Assembly (NCBI GenBank): GCA_963514095.1
Contig: OY741281.1
Location: forward strand, 9,521,819-9,585,818
DNA length: 64,000 nucleotides
Reading direction: 5' to 3'
From: Eutrigla gurnardus
Lineage: Eukaryota > Chordata > Actinopteri > Perciformes > Triglidae
Each line of letters opens with the position of its first letter. Within the stretch, counting starts at the first letter, position 1. The position numbers and the translations under genes are program-made. The notes below the pieces were generated by a model that was given only the letters and a program-made list of their open reading frames with translations, was not told the origin of the DNA and ran no database searches. This document shows positions 45,745 through 58,660 of this stretch, one piece after another.

Positions 45745-46165
45745 AGTGTATGTCTGCTTCTGCAAAGTGCATGCTGGGGTTGACTCAGAACCTCAATGAC
45801 CATAAGAAGTATGAAGTGAAACCAATGCTGAAGTGCCTGAACTGCATTAATTTCAATGACCACAAGGGGGCTGTTATGGCCCTTTATTGAGAGAGAGTGA
45901 GAGTGAAAGGGGGAGAAAGAGATGGGGATGACATTGCAGAAAGGGCCCCCAGTCGGATTTGAACCCAGGGCCGCTGCGGTGAGGGCTTAGCCTCGTATGT
46001 GGGGCGACAACTCTGCCACTGAGCTATCCTGGCACCCGGAGTGGGCAACTGCTGTTGTTGCAAACAAAGTCCTATTTATAAAAGTCTATGAGAACTATTT
46101 CTCTCTTGATTTATTACCTCAGTAAACATTGTTAACATGAGTTTATGGTGCATTTGCATTTAGTA
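45745..46165 (+). repeat. Older dispersed fish repeat, split by a SINE
   Basis: The left half has GAAGTGAAACCAATGCTGAA, GTGCCTGAACTGCATTAATT and TCAATGACCACAAGGGGGC. The right half has AAAGTCTATGAGAAC and CTTGATTTATTACCTCAGTA then AACATTGTTAACATG. From memory these two halves are contiguous in a common percomorph repeat. The tRNA-SINE between them is therefore a later insertion. Confidence 0.5.
45871..46037 (-). mobile_element. tRNA-derived SINE with intact A and B boxes
   Basis: On the minus strand, TAGCTCAGTGG (46016-46026) is a good A-box and GGTTCAAATCC (45955-45965) a perfect B-box, spaced as in tRNA-derived SINEs. Downstream come GGGGGCCCTTTCTGCAATGT, a CT-rich stretch and a CAATAAAGGGCCATAACAGC tail, matching a well-known teleost SINE. 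It is not a tRNA gene: the anticodon arm does not fold correctly and the SINE body follows. The target duplication is obscured where the element joins the host repeat. Confidence 0.85.
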
Positions 46166-48847
46166 ATTAGTTTGGAGTATGTGTAAATTATATTTTGATT
46201 GTTTGTTTTTGTTTCATTCCATATTTTATTTTATGTTTTTTATCATTGTTTATATGAATACTTGCCATGGGGTTAAACTGAACTGAAGTATAACACAGGT
46301 AGAAAGCAAGACTGAAAATCCATAGTTAACTATGGTTTCTCTCCATTGCAACAGCTGGATTGAAGTAGAAATGCAATGACCAATGCAGTCTTATTCTCAC
46401 TTCAACAACATGCTGACTCAGATTCCCATCCCCATGATTAAATTCAAATGAAATACTGCAGGTTTTATGAAGTATTCATGAACAGAAGGTTTTTCTAGCG
46501 ATACATCTATGAAATATTAAGTTATGTAAAATGTTGGTTTGATAATGAGAAGCATAGTTTTTCTTTTAATAACCACTTTATTTATTTTTTAGATTATTTG
46601 CACAGTCAATCCAACGGGCCTATGTGTTAGGGGTATGTGTTTGTCATATCAATTTCCATTATTTTTTGTGCACAGATTGGTTTGAAGCCAACGTGCTAGA
46701 ATCATGCTGGAAAGACACCCAGTCATAATTAGTTCTGGCACACTCACAAAGCTCCAAAGATACCTTGTCATTATGTCCCTCTATCACGATCGCTACTGCT
46801 CCCTCAAACTAAACACATAACTTCAAGTTCAATGATACACTTTCAAGCTATTTATGTGCCCATTCATCCCTCATTTATCAAAGGCAACCAGTTCACGCCC
46901 CTTCGCTGGGGGGGAAGAGGAAGAAAAGTCCTCCTGGGAAATGAAGGAAGCCACTCATTTAGGTGGGAGTAGAGGAGGCAGGTGAATGTAAAGAGGTGGC
47001 CAGCTGCAGAATTTCAGAATGAGGATGTCTGCTGGTTACAGAGTATCAGAAGGATTTTTCCTTTAAGCTCACTTTGTCGTCAGTAAAAGTCAAACAAAAC
47101 AGAAGGTAAATCTAAATCAAACACTTAGAAATCCAGGAACTTGGAATTCATTAATTTCCCGCCGGGTAGCAACACATGCCTTCCAGCAATTTGAATGTGA
47201 AATGTGAAATGAAATGTAGTCTTTCAAAAGATCTTGGGTTCAGCAAGAGGAGTACATTATAGCACTGTGGTTGGCCAATGAAGGTCACAGCAACAGGAAC
47301 TGTATAATCCTGTGCTTGTTTTTTTTTTTCTTCAGGGCTGATGTCTTTTAGCGACTGCAGCACACACAGGCCCGTCGAAACATGGAAGCAGAGAAAAGGC
47401 AGCATTTGTTTGACAGTGGCCTTGGAAATACAAAACCCAGTGGAGAAATAATGCCTATAAGAGAAGGAAGGCCATGCTGTCATAGCTATGAACTAGAATC
47501 TCCTTTCTGAGTCTGGCCTTGACAAGAGCACACGCTGCATTACTGTGTCTGAAAGTGAAAAAATACAGATTTTTTCTTTGATCTAACTCTAAACGACAAG
47601 CATTAGGAAATACCGTTCTCCGAAATACAAACCGTTCTCTCTCTAGTTGTTTTATGTTGGTCATTTTGTATCTCTGTGTAGTTGCTTTGGTGTCTTTATA
47701 GTGCTTTTGCATCTCGTGCAGTTTTCCTGCAGCTTTCTTTGACTGCGACCAAGTAAGGGTTAAAACTCAAAACATTTGCTTTATCAACTGATCGCAAAAT
47801 GTTGTATGGACTTAACTTTTTTTTGTTTCATATTTTTGGGGAAAGCAGACAGCTTAGAGGGTAGTATGCAGGCTTCTCTTTGCAGCAGAAAATTGGCACA
47901 CTATACTCTTCAGTGTGTAGAGCTAGCAAGGATTATTTCTTGTCTTGGAGTTTTGTGAAGTTATGTTTTCATACAAATACCCGGGGCACCAAAATCAGTC
48001 GGTGGGCCACATCTTAATCCTTGACAACATAATGTCCATTAGAATTAGCATTTATATTCATTGCCTCTGAATACCATTGTGTGTCCAATAGCAGACATAT
48101 TTACAATGCTTGAGCAGGCAGTACAATTTTCCAGTGGGGCAATGGCAAACAAAAATACTCGTAATAGCTGAGCATATCCATTTAAATACTTTCTTTTGTT
48201 TCAAACTGTCATCATCTATAATGATTAGCATATTAGCAAAATAAAACAGCACAAGAATATTTCCCACAAGGTCCATTAGACTTTGAATAGGCGACACATG
48301 CATTTTGTTTAATGACAGTCTCGGGGGTGCATTCCATGATGTTTGTGTCAAACGGACACCAGCTGTCTTTCATCGATTGTTATTTTGCCCGTTCAACATA
48401 GGTCATTATGTATTGGGTAATTTCATACATAACACAAGGCCATTTGACACAGCTACAACCCTAAAGGACGATGGATTCAAGTCAGCCATTAGGTATTTTT
48501 TTAATTTAAGTCAAATTCTGACCTGTCAAAAGTTGGCCCAAGGCAAAAAATGGATGAGGTGTAGAGTCCATTTTCAGCACTGAAATAAAATGATGAGCTA
48601 AAAATGTGGCCAGGGGAAGGATCTTGCAAATTAAAGGAATGTTGATTGACACTTGACAATTATTCCTTATTTATGGCAATTTGGCTTGTTATGGACCTTG
48701 AAATTAAAGAAATATCACCAAAAGTGTGATAATATTTAGACCTGAAAAAATGCACTTTACTCCAGTATTCATCTAATCATGTCATTAAAAAGTTTGACGG
48801 ATAATTGCAGCTCTATAATTAAGACCCAACAGACCCTTTAACAGCAG
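46166..48847. other. Unique non-coding stretch
   Basis: Nothing recognised. Confidence 0.4.
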
Positions 48848-48955
48848 ACGTCTTCGCACGTGCAAGTTGCAAACAGAAGTGGCGTTTTTGCCCCAGCCAT
48901 GCAGACGAGTTAGCGAGCTTTAAACATCTAATTAAAACTGTTTATCAGCATCAAA

Positions 48956-49036
48956 ATGTCTGTTGGTTGCATGTTTGGTTGTCAGGATATATATTTCAAC
49001 AGCAGACTCAAATTCTACAGAATTCTGACAGGATAA
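48956..49036 (+). pseudogene. THAP-type zinc finger N-terminal relic
   Basis: A 26-codon frame starts ATG in AAAATG context and stops at TAA 49034-49036. It reads MSVGCMFGCQ, then IYFNSRLKFYRILTG. THAP fingers begin with Met, a C-X2-4-C pair, and about ten residues later an L-K/R-F-[YH]-R-[IF]-P motif; here C-X3-C and LKFYRI are present at that spacing. The usual proline after RI is leucine, and the conserved Trp, the Cys and His of the second half, and the rest of the domain are absent because the frame ends. It could be a relic of a processed THAP gene copy or of a P-element-like transposon. Chance resemblance of a short stretch is not excluded. Confidence 0.45.
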
Positions 49037-49778
49037 GAGCTGTTTTGGAGCATTCCGGGTGTTCCACGTTAATGAGTGACTGAACGAATTCTTTTAATAA
49101 TGTTGACTGGTGACTTTAAGCCAAAGTGTGGTTGTTCGTAGAAACCCGCTGAATGGTTGGCTTAGTTATAATAAACACAAAGTAGTTTGTATTTAATATT
49201 GAATGAAGTCCTTTGTGAGCACACTTTTGTGTTCTGTTGGTGTTTTCAACAGCTGCCATCAATAACCACCGTATTCGTGTGAGAGTCAAACGTTAACACA
49301 TTCACTCTTTCAAGTGTAACACCTGCTGCTATGAAACATAGTGTCATGGTGTCTGAACTCTGTCATACTTGAATTGATGTTGGAATATAATTTTCTGACA
49401 ACCGATCATCCAACGACCTTTGGATGAAGTTAACAGTTTTGATTCAATGTTTTAAACTTGCTAACTTGTCTTGAGAGTGGTCTATTGGGTCATAATTACA
49501 GGGCTGTGATTTACCACCAAACTTTTTAATGACATGATTTGTTGAATACTATAGTACTTTTTTTTCCATAAAGTGATCACACATTTGATTCTATTCCTTT
49601 GATTTCATGGTCCATAACAAGCAAAATGGCCAACAATAAGAAATAATTGTCAAATGTCAATCAGTATTTGAAACGTTTTTCCCCTGGCACACTTTTGACT
49701 TGTCAGAATGTGATTAATTGAGTTGTGTTTGTGAGATAGGTAGATTTAAATTAAGGAAATATCGAATAGTAAATATAT

Positions 49779-49825
49779 TCTAAATATATAATCCTTAAAT
49801 CCTCTAAATATATAATCCTTAAATA
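49779..49825 (+). repeat. 24-bp tandem duplication
   Basis: TCTAAATATATAATCCTTAA plus four bases is repeated almost exactly once, then followed by ATATAAGGATTT, which pairs back on the repeat. Confidence 0.85.
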
Positions 49826-50955
49826 TAAGGATTTCAGCCGTTTCAAATGGCTTTGTATTAAGTATGCAGATGGCGTTTATGGATGTAGGCTATTGAACAT
49901 CTTGAGTGCCACTGGACTGATGCTGAAGCTTGTGTCAGCTGATATACACTCTTGGCTGACAGCACAAACTACTTTAGGACAGTAAATAGACTATGATCCC
50001 CAGAAAATCTGTCATCCTGGATACTGTGACAATTCACCTTTACACTGGAGTGACATCTGAATGTTTGCCCATCTGTACATAAGGCAAACATTTATCTTTT
50101 GTTTCTAGACAAAGGACAGTGTAGTTCATTTTAATTTTCATTTAATATATTTCAAAGCTTAATGACAGCTAAACCAGAATGAAGCCAGACATTTTTTTCC
50201 ATTTATTAAAACAGGTAATATCGATCAGTGTCTCTTCACTAAACAAAATCCAGTCTGTAAAAATATGTCAATATTACAATTTCCACATTAAATACCAAAT
50301 GTTTCGGCCACCATCTTTTGGAGATGAATCAAGCAGTTGTTTAATGGATTGAAAACATTTGTTTTCAAATGATTCAATTAAGTAAACTTTGTATCTTTGG
50401 ACCACACGTACATCTAAATACATTACATTGGTATGTGATACTTACTAAAAAAAATCAAATCAACATTACATAATTATCTGACATGTTATACACAATCTTA
50501 TGACTTTTGTAGACCTTTTTTTTATTGGCATATACTGTAGGTTTCATTTTGAAGCAAATCTCATGACCATCTTTTCCTACTGTAGATACAGATACTTAAG
50601 AGAGTAAGTAATCCCATTGCTTAACAAGATCAACAGTAAACATAAAGAAAGCACCACATGGCTTCTAGAGAATACTTTCCATTAATGCTCAAACATGTCA
50701 CCATCCTGTTCTGCTTATCTTAACCTCGACATAGACGCATTTGGCATGTTTAAAGATTATAATAACCTCCAACCTTTAAACATTCCTAGCCTTTTTCAAA
50801 GTATTCCTTCCACCACTGAACTAGAGGTGAGTGCAGTTTATGCGAGTGTGCCTGCTGTGCGTCTCTCTAGCCCCGGAAAAAATAACCGATTGTAGCAATC
50901 AGGACTTGAGGCCCGGCCACACGGCAGGAGTCAGGTTGTAGAGAATTGGTTTAAA
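49826..50955. other. Unique non-coding stretch
   Basis: Nothing recognised. Confidence 0.4.

Positions 50956-51005
<50 letters not shown>
50956..51005. repeat. (AC)n microsatellite
   Basis: About 25 uninterrupted AC units; on the minus strand they create a Cys-Val repeat inside a false open frame. Confidence 0.97.
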
Positions 51006-51007
<2 letters not shown>

Positions 51008-51546
51008 TAGGAGGCAACAATGCAGAGCGCCACTTTATCAAGCACTATGATGGAATGAATTTCTGTGTTCATAAACCTTGCCACCCTGCAGCTCTTGTCC
51101 AACATACAAATGTGTAGTTGGTCAATTCACCCGGATATACGGTATCAGGGTTAAACTCTTTGCATTGCCCAACACGCTCAATGGTGTGCCCACTGCACGT
51201 ACACTTCTGATTGCTAACTTGTAGATTAGGACTCAGGTGGTCCATTCTGACCCAGGAATCTGTGTAGGATCATAAGAAACTATTTAGGAAGATATGTACT
51301 TCAGCTGAATTTTGATCGCAGGAACCTATTTCCAATATTTGCTCCTTGTTTGCCCCCCGAAAAAAGTCCCTGCTTGTGAAGTATTATTCTCTATTGACAT
51401 GGGAACTCGGAGAGTAGAGTCTGCTGTACTGAATATCAAACACCAGCTTTGCAACAGCATTCACTCAGACTGCAAGAGAGCTTTGGTTGCTGCTGTCAAT
51501 TACAGGACTAAGAATAAATGTTTGTTTTGATGCGGACTTTCTTGAC

Positions 51547-52280
51547 TATACTGCCATACAAAGCCTAACTGCAGTAACTACGTAAAGGCTAAAACTGAGA
51601 AAAATTGCTTTAAAGTTTTTTTTAACCAGCTAGCCAAATGGGTTATAGGTAAATAAGTGACATGTCACTTTATTGTACATGTGTTGATGATGCAATTATT
51701 ATGCTAAAAAATCATCACGATTTATTTGACCGTTGACCCCCAAAATGTAGTTACTGCACTCTGGTTTTGTATTGCTGTAAAATGTTCTCATAATAATGCA
51801 AAAGCAGCATGCAGTAACTGCAATGTTTTTGTCTTCTTTCAACTTTAATATTTAGTTTTCAGTGAATAAAAGTAATTTTTTTAATAAGGGTATTTAAAAA
51901 GGGTTTAACAACTCTATTCAAAGATGTGTGTATTTTAAACTTGATATTATAAAGTTATGTTATATTTAGGCATAATATAATTTTTATCTCAATTTCCCTA
52001 TCAAATAGACTTATCATTTCTGTCATTCTTGTCTTCACTATTCAACATAATGAAATACAGCTGTAAGTTAACATACTGTGGTCTGTTTTGGTTTTGAGTT
52101 TGATTTTGTAGTTACTGCAATTTTTATTATTTGTTATTTCTCTAAAAAATTTAAATCTAAAATTTTGTCACAAGATGAAACAGACATCAATGAGTTTATT
52201 TTTAGTTATACTGTACATTTGTAGTCAACAATTTAGATCAAAAATGTAGTTACTGCAGTTAGGCTTTGTAGGGCAGTATA
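51547..52280. mobile_element. 734-bp TIR element with repeated GTAGTTACTGCA boxes
   Basis: Terminal inverted repeats of 35 bases (51547-51581 and 52246-52280) match at 34 positions. They start TATACTGCCATACAAAGCC and finish with GCAGTAACTAC. The outermost TA on each side may be the target duplication, as for Tc1/mariner-type insertion. The inner word GTAGTTACTGCA recurs at 51747-51758 and 52108-52119, with a palindromic TGCAGTAACTGCA at 51810-51822, so the TIR-derived box is present five times. The AT-rich interior has no transposase frame. The class is inferred from structure only. Confidence 0.85.
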
Positions 52281-55200
52281 AGGATATGAAGTCCATCAAC
52301 AAAACATCATAGCTTCTGCGAGAGACGTCTCTCACATGATAGTTGGGTGTGTAATGTTTCTAATTACATATTGTCACAGTGTTATACTTCAACAGTTATA
52401 ATACAATCTTTGACTTTCTTTTCATGCAAAATGATTCTTCAAATCAACCATCATGTGTCATTTATGGAACAATTCAAATGGGACTCAAATATAACTTGCC
52501 TATAACTAGTGAGTCAGCAAGTTGAAGTTTTCCTGACAGTGAGTGGATGTGATCAAAACCGCCGTTGGTCTGCATGAACATATTGTTAAAAAAAATCACT
52601 CAGAACCAGCATCTCTTTTTCATCTTTTCCCAATGAGGAGAGAATGCATGTGTCCACCTGGAGAAAAAGGTGCTGCACCCAGCATCTTTTTTTCAGAGCG
52701 CTCCAACTTTTTTCTGTGGATGCTACGAGCACTTCTGAAAATCTCTGAACTTTCCAGAGGCATTGGTGTCTCCAGCACACTGCCAGATAAATAATCTGTA
52801 GGCTATGGACACTACACATTCCAACAAAGGTGCAGTAAAACTAGCCAGTATCAGTTAACCCCACTAACACAATAACCAAAAAACAAGCCAATAACCCTCA
52901 ACTTTTAATGGGAAAAAAACTGCCAAAGAAATCTTGAAATAAAAGCAGTAAAGCTTTGCAAAGGCTTGACATAGAGACGGATTCTTCTGGCATGACTTGG
53001 TACTGCTGTGCTAAACCAGGACACAGATTAAATGTTGATAACAAAATAAGGTAACTCTATTTCTGTGTTACCCATCCTTACAGTAGCTCCACACAGGCAA
53101 GGTTAGGCATAATTGATTGAAGGCTTCTTTAGGTGCCCTCTTGCTCCATTTTACAGGCGGGGACATTACTGAAAGAGTGCTGATGGCTTCCTCTTCCATC
53201 GTCTGCTGGGTAGTTCTGTCAACAGATCATCCTGTCCCACTGAGAATGAAATCAAACCCGAGGTGTCTCTCCTCTATCTACTGTCATTTCTCATTAAAGA
53301 GATATGAATCATTCCTGACACCGTGTAATTGGTAAATGGTAATTTCTGAGAGGAAATTCTGGGAGTGTGAGGAGGAATCAAACTCTGGATTTGAGATCGG
53401 AAGGGATTATGACATGAAGCAAAGACTGGAGCTTAACTTCCTCTTCCTACTGTCTTTTTTTTTTTTGTATCTGATAGCCGAGGATTCCACTTGCTCTGGA
53501 ATCAAGAGACAGTCGGTTATCTCGGTACCCTGAAATAATGACACCACTGGGTTTTAATATCAGTTGCTATACATCATCTCTGTCTTTTAAGCTCGGATTT
53601 CACAAAAGAAACATTTTTCATTGATTTGCCCTTAAAAAGAGACTCTGTTGTCCTCTGTTCCACACAGAGAAATCAGAGAAGACTTGTATATTTGTTAAGG
53701 TTTTATTTAAAATCAAATAACATTACCAGTGATTACCGAATATCGGGGGAGCATACCATGATTTCAAACCCTGATTAAAGTCATTCATTAATCAACTGTA
53801 CTTCCTACAAATTAACATTAGCATTGCAATATAGAGATAAAAAGAGAGATAAAAAGACTGGGGCCCGGGCAATTAGAAACTTATTGCTGCACAAAGACCC
53901 CCTGAGGGAAGACAGTCATACTTGTGAGGAGCTTAATTGGTTTCAGGTTGGTATTCTGTTCATTAGAGTACCAATGTACCAGATATGTGCCAATCTACAG
54001 CCTTTCCTTGAGCGTAATCTGGAGTTAATCAACTATGTGACGCTTTCACAAGAAGCATGTATTTTCATTACCTGTGCATATTTTTAACATAGTTCACCTC
54101 TTTCTATCACTCTTCCTGGTCGCTCTGTGGCTAACTAGGCTAAAGTGGAGGCCTATGTAGGCTACCTTCTACATGGAGGATGAGATAGTTCCATCCAAGC
54201 AACATGGTAGGCCATACGGATTTCAATTCAAATAAGTGGAGGCTTGCATTTGCAAATTACAAACTTCTTGCCACCTAGGGGTCCGTTGAAGAATCATGTG
54301 TGTTTATATCATATCAACATATGAAGGGAATTTCTTGGCTCTACATTGCTATGCAGATGTGAATGAAATAGTATAATCAGACATTTTGGTTCCTGCTGAC
54401 TTGTTGCTTTTTACCCATATTAGATGCTCTGTTTCAACAATGTTGAATGGACAAAAAAATGCATGCAGGATGAAATTGAGGTAAACTAATTGAAAGTAGA
54501 AAAGGTATGAGTAAGGAAAAATAACTAGCCAACTAAGTAAATACAGTCTGCAGGCTGCTAGGCTAATTCATGCAGTGATAATGCCATAGGCAAGTACCCT
54601 TTCTAAGACCTTTGTGAACACTTTATTTCTGTAGACTACAGACTTGTAATGCACTTGAAAAATGTTGCGCATTCCTTGACTCAGTTATCAATGAATGGTG
54701 ATAAACAACAGCTTTCACTTAATCTTAGTTATTAAAACACACAAACAACTGATTCAGAGCCACATGACTAAAGCATGTCTACTCCGTTCAGTTAGCCAGA
54801 ACTGACGTGACAGCTACAGCCGGCTTACAAACGAGGAGCTCCAATATGGCGACACTACAAAGTGTGTGTCACCTGAAAGCCCCCTTATGTGTTGCTGGCA
54901 TTTAGACTTTTTAAAGCAGGATTTGACATTTCACATTACCATTTGAATAGAAATGCTACCACAAGCAATGCTCTCTCTTGCCGTTTGTTCCTGAATGACA
55001 GCAAGTCAGTCACAATTTTTTTTAAGTCGAAATATATGCAGTTGTTCACAATTCTAGTCAGCTGTTAGCTGAGGATCTCCAACACACCAATGGCTGCATG
55101 ATTTAGTTTCAGCACTGAAGGCAGAGCAATAATTGGGTTCATAATAACATGTAAAATGTACATTTAGGGGGGGAGTTGAGTTTGAGACATGCAGTGATCT

Positions 55201-55719
55201 TCTTCCTGGGGACAGTTTGATGCAAGAGTGAGCAGGGTGAGAGACCGGTGAAGACAATTGTGTTACAATGGGCTCACTTTCTCAGTGTTCCTGTCAACCT
55301 GTATAATATTCAGCAAGGCAAGTCTGCAACAGGCACTGGGTATGGGACGTTTTCAGTAGATGCATTGTTTTCCTATTAATTAATACAAAAAAGGATGGTT
55401 TCATAAGATATTGACTGTTGTTGGCAGGACCTTTTAATCAATAACCAATCAATAGAGAATCCACATGATTTTTTTTCAGAGATTATTGGATGAAACATTA
55501 ATGCATGAATACTGACTAGGAGAAAAGCATTGAATGGTGAAGAACAAAAGACAAAGTGCATTTTAATCAAGACACATATGATGCATCCATTCCTTTTATT
55601 TACTGGACATCACCACCCAAATGCTGATATGGCTTTACCATTCAAAATTAGTCAGGATTTGTCTGCAAGGACCCACGGATGAATGTGATTTAAATAATGA
55701 TGTCACAGTCGGTTATCGG
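52281..55719. other. Long unique stretch
   Basis: No repeat or exon is recognised. Near 54800-54870 there is CCAATATGGCGACAC, a weak YY1-like word in otherwise ordinary sequence. Confidence 0.4.
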
Positions 55720-56260
55720 ATCCCCTGACAATGTGCATCTAATGCAGAGCTGTCACATTGTGCAATGGTCAATCCCTTCAAACTGAGCTTTTGTCAGAGT
55801 AAAGTTTCTAATGCGATACTGAAGGGGAAAAAAAATAATGATAATAATGAGCCAAGCCAATCTAACCCTTGCACAATGGTTCATTGACATGATTAGAAGT
55901 AAATAAAGTAATTACCCATCCCGCAGTTTGACAAAGCTCCTGCATATAAATAGGCATCATTATAGGGTACAGTGGATGAGTTTGCTGAGCATTTCTACCT
56001 TTGGTGGGGAGCGATTTTGATCTAAATTGATTGCTATGGGATTATCCAGGATTTATTAAATATTAAGGCATTGACTTCACTAATGTAGATAATTAGGGTT
56101 TATTCAAAGTCAAAATGAAATTAGCATAGCATGTGCATGGAAAGTGATTCATTACTGAGCTACTAGTCAATTCATCAATTATGATTTTCATTACATATCA
56201 TAATTAAGAATGCTCGAGCTGAAATGATGCGGTTTAAAACTCTCATTACGCTGTTATTTG
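55720..56260. other. Candidate conserved non-coding block
   Basis: A repeat-free interval with TAATTA cores (56090-56095, 56201-56206) and several related words (AAGTAATTACCC, TCATCAATTATG, AATTGATTG), no coding frame and high word complexity. Enhancer-like in appearance only. Confidence 0.25.
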
Positions 56261-58606
56261 GATTCACAAATACGTTCTGAAATATGTTGAAACGCTGAAC
56301 AGAGAATAATCCAAGTCACAGCAGCTTGAACTCATCAGTCAGTTGGATATGCAGATGTAGTTATCATAGAAGATTGCCCACCGCATGGAGGGTGGAAAGG
56401 AGATAACTTGTTTGGGACGCTAGATGTAGTTTTCAAGTAACTACCATGTAAACCCACTTGCATCATTATTAGACAGTCGAAATGCTCCTATAATATGATG
56501 ACTTTCAAGCAGAAGACCCGTGTCCCAAAGTGTTCTTGAGATCTTTGTGTTAATTCGATTAATCCTGAAACGGTGCTGACACAAAAATAAATGAAGACAT
56601 CCTTTATAAAACTTAAAATGTGGGAACAAAATACAACCTAGGCTGGAGAAGCACTGCAAAATGTTGATATGGTGACAGCATGTCAGTGCTGAAATAGCAA
56701 TACTGTGTGCCTGTGCTGGCGATAGCATACCCCTAGCTCCCAGAATAAATCCTATTCTGGGGATGACCCGTGTTAATGCCATAGACCTGTGGTTTGTAGG
56801 GTAGAGCACCATGGCAACAGATGCGAAAAAAATCATTCGAGCACCTCCTCATGAAGTGTTGAGTGCAGATTTAACAGGAAGAGAACGGTCTCTGAAGAAG
56901 CTGGCGGCACATCACTCACATTATAGAGCTGGCAAAGACTTGAGTGCCTTGCTCCTAGTTGTGATTGGTGATTAGGAAATGTTTTGTCCTCGCCACAGAT
57001 CTGGGTAATGGGAATGTGGAGTCCCCCGCTGGTGCTCGGGAGTTAATCACACAACAATGGGGTGCCGAGGAGGGGAAGGAAAGGTAAGGATGAAAGGGAC
57101 AGGGCTAGATGGAGACTTCTCAAGACAAGGCCCCAACTTTAATTGCCTTTGGATAATCTTATTGTCTGGTGGTGTGAGCGGGCGCTGTTCTCCCCATCCT
57201 GTACACTCTCTTCAGAGGCAGCTTTTTGAAGTCAAGTTACTTAGAAAGGCTGCTGGTTCAGAGCAACTCGGTGACTATGAAAAGTCAAGATTAGGTGTAA
57301 GTTAAATAAGGGATTCAATATCTGGAAGTTCAACTTTGGGTTTAACTTAGCGTATGGACAACAATATCACAAATTTCAATAAATAAATGCAATAATGTTA
57401 GGATTATTTATTTAATAATTTAAAACTGACCAAGCTGCATTATGTTATGCATAGGTGTGAGACTTTTTTGTTTCTGCCACAAGAAGGCTGCCATCCTTAG
57501 GAAAACATCATGTCTAATTTGAAATCATTAACCTGGAGCCAACCTATCATCTATTGTGTTCATGAGCAATCAATATAACATTCTGTGATGAAGTCAGATG
57601 TTGGAAATAAAAAAAAAACAATCAAACTATCGTAAATAGCAGGCCGCCAGAGGATGTGAAAGAGGTTGTTTGGTCTGCAGATGAGGGGGCACTTCAACAT
57701 TTTTAATAACTCTCTTGCACACTTAAGCTATTGCGTGCCAAGTTTGTCTGTGCAAAACATGTTCATATAGTCACTAGATGAACATGTTTTGCACTCGGCC
57801 TCGATGTAAAACATCCTCTTTTAATTTTGGTCTTGTAACTGCTTGGCTGTAATGAAATAGATGCATAATTAATGCTCACGTGGGGACTTCTACGAGGGTT
57901 ACTCCTGTACAGGACTATAAAACTATAACTACAGTACATAACGGGTAATAACAATCATTGTCCTTATGAGGATATCATCACGATCGCTGTGTGTCGTCGC
58001 TCCATTTGGCTTCACATCCAACGTCTAACGTTTCACTCCTCCTGTCGGCTGTGTTTGCGTTGCTCCTGTTGCTTCTCAGTCACTCCCGTGTAACCAATAA
58101 GATTTGCACAGGCGTAAATGGATTGAAGGGTGCATTAAAATACACAGCGGCTGCATTGAAAGGAAGAAAATACTAATAAAAAGTCGCTGTACAGGCTTAC
58201 AAGTCTGGTGTTTACATGACCGAAACAACCCCAAAATAATGAGGCAAATAAAACAGTGCTTTATTGCATTAATCCCCTGTATGTGACCTCAATTAAAAAC
58301 ACACTAAGATGCTTGCTTGATCGGTGCTTTCCCATTAAAGTTGCAGGGTAAACATAGGCAGCGGGAACATAAACATTAAAGTGTTGCTATTTAATATATG
58401 CGCCGTACCCGCCGTGCATTGATTACAACAGCAGCTCATTTTTCTAGCATCGTCTGGATTTCCAGTAGACTCGCCATTCTTGGAACGTGACTGAGTTGCG
58501 GCCCTCATGCCGCAGTCCATCCAGTATTAACAGGCATGCCAGCTGCTTGATCATAATTACAACCTCTGTGTGTTTCCCGGTCCAGCTTGGACAAACCAGC
58601 GGAAAT
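56261..58606. other. Unique non-coding stretch
   Basis: No gene is recognised. The frame at 57991-58176 has a hydrophobic leucine run that looks like a signal sequence but lacks a downstream domain or convincing splice context. Confidence 0.35.
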
Positions 58607-58654
58607 ATGGATGCTGGCATCGAACATCAAAACCGTCACCGACTGCCAACTCCG
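58607..58654 (+). CDS. Weak candidate first coding exon with splice donor
   Basis: ATG at 58607 in a fair start context (GGAAATATGG) opens 16 codons reading MDAGIEHQNRHRLPTP, ending exactly in phase 0 at a strong donor, G then GTGAGT (58655-58660). The frame is also open upstream to about 58487. The surrounding 300 bases are less AT-rich than the neighbourhood, as expected for a 5' exon with UTR. I do not recognise the peptide, no acceptor-linked second exon was found in the remaining 5 kb, and there is no clear promoter. The next exon could lie beyond the window. Confidence 0.15.
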
Positions 58655-58660
58655 GTGAGT

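Noticed and set aside
45950..46030. Functional tRNA gene on the minus strand
   Set aside because: A and B boxes are present but the anticodon arm does not fold and a SINE body with an AATAAAGGG tail follows.
56441..56836. 131-codon minus-strand open frame
   Set aside because: No domain or repeat origin; consistent with chance in the longest random frames of a 64-kb window.
57991..58176. Frame with a leucine-rich, signal-peptide-like segment
   Set aside because: Start is not ATG, no domain follows and no clear donor ends the frame.
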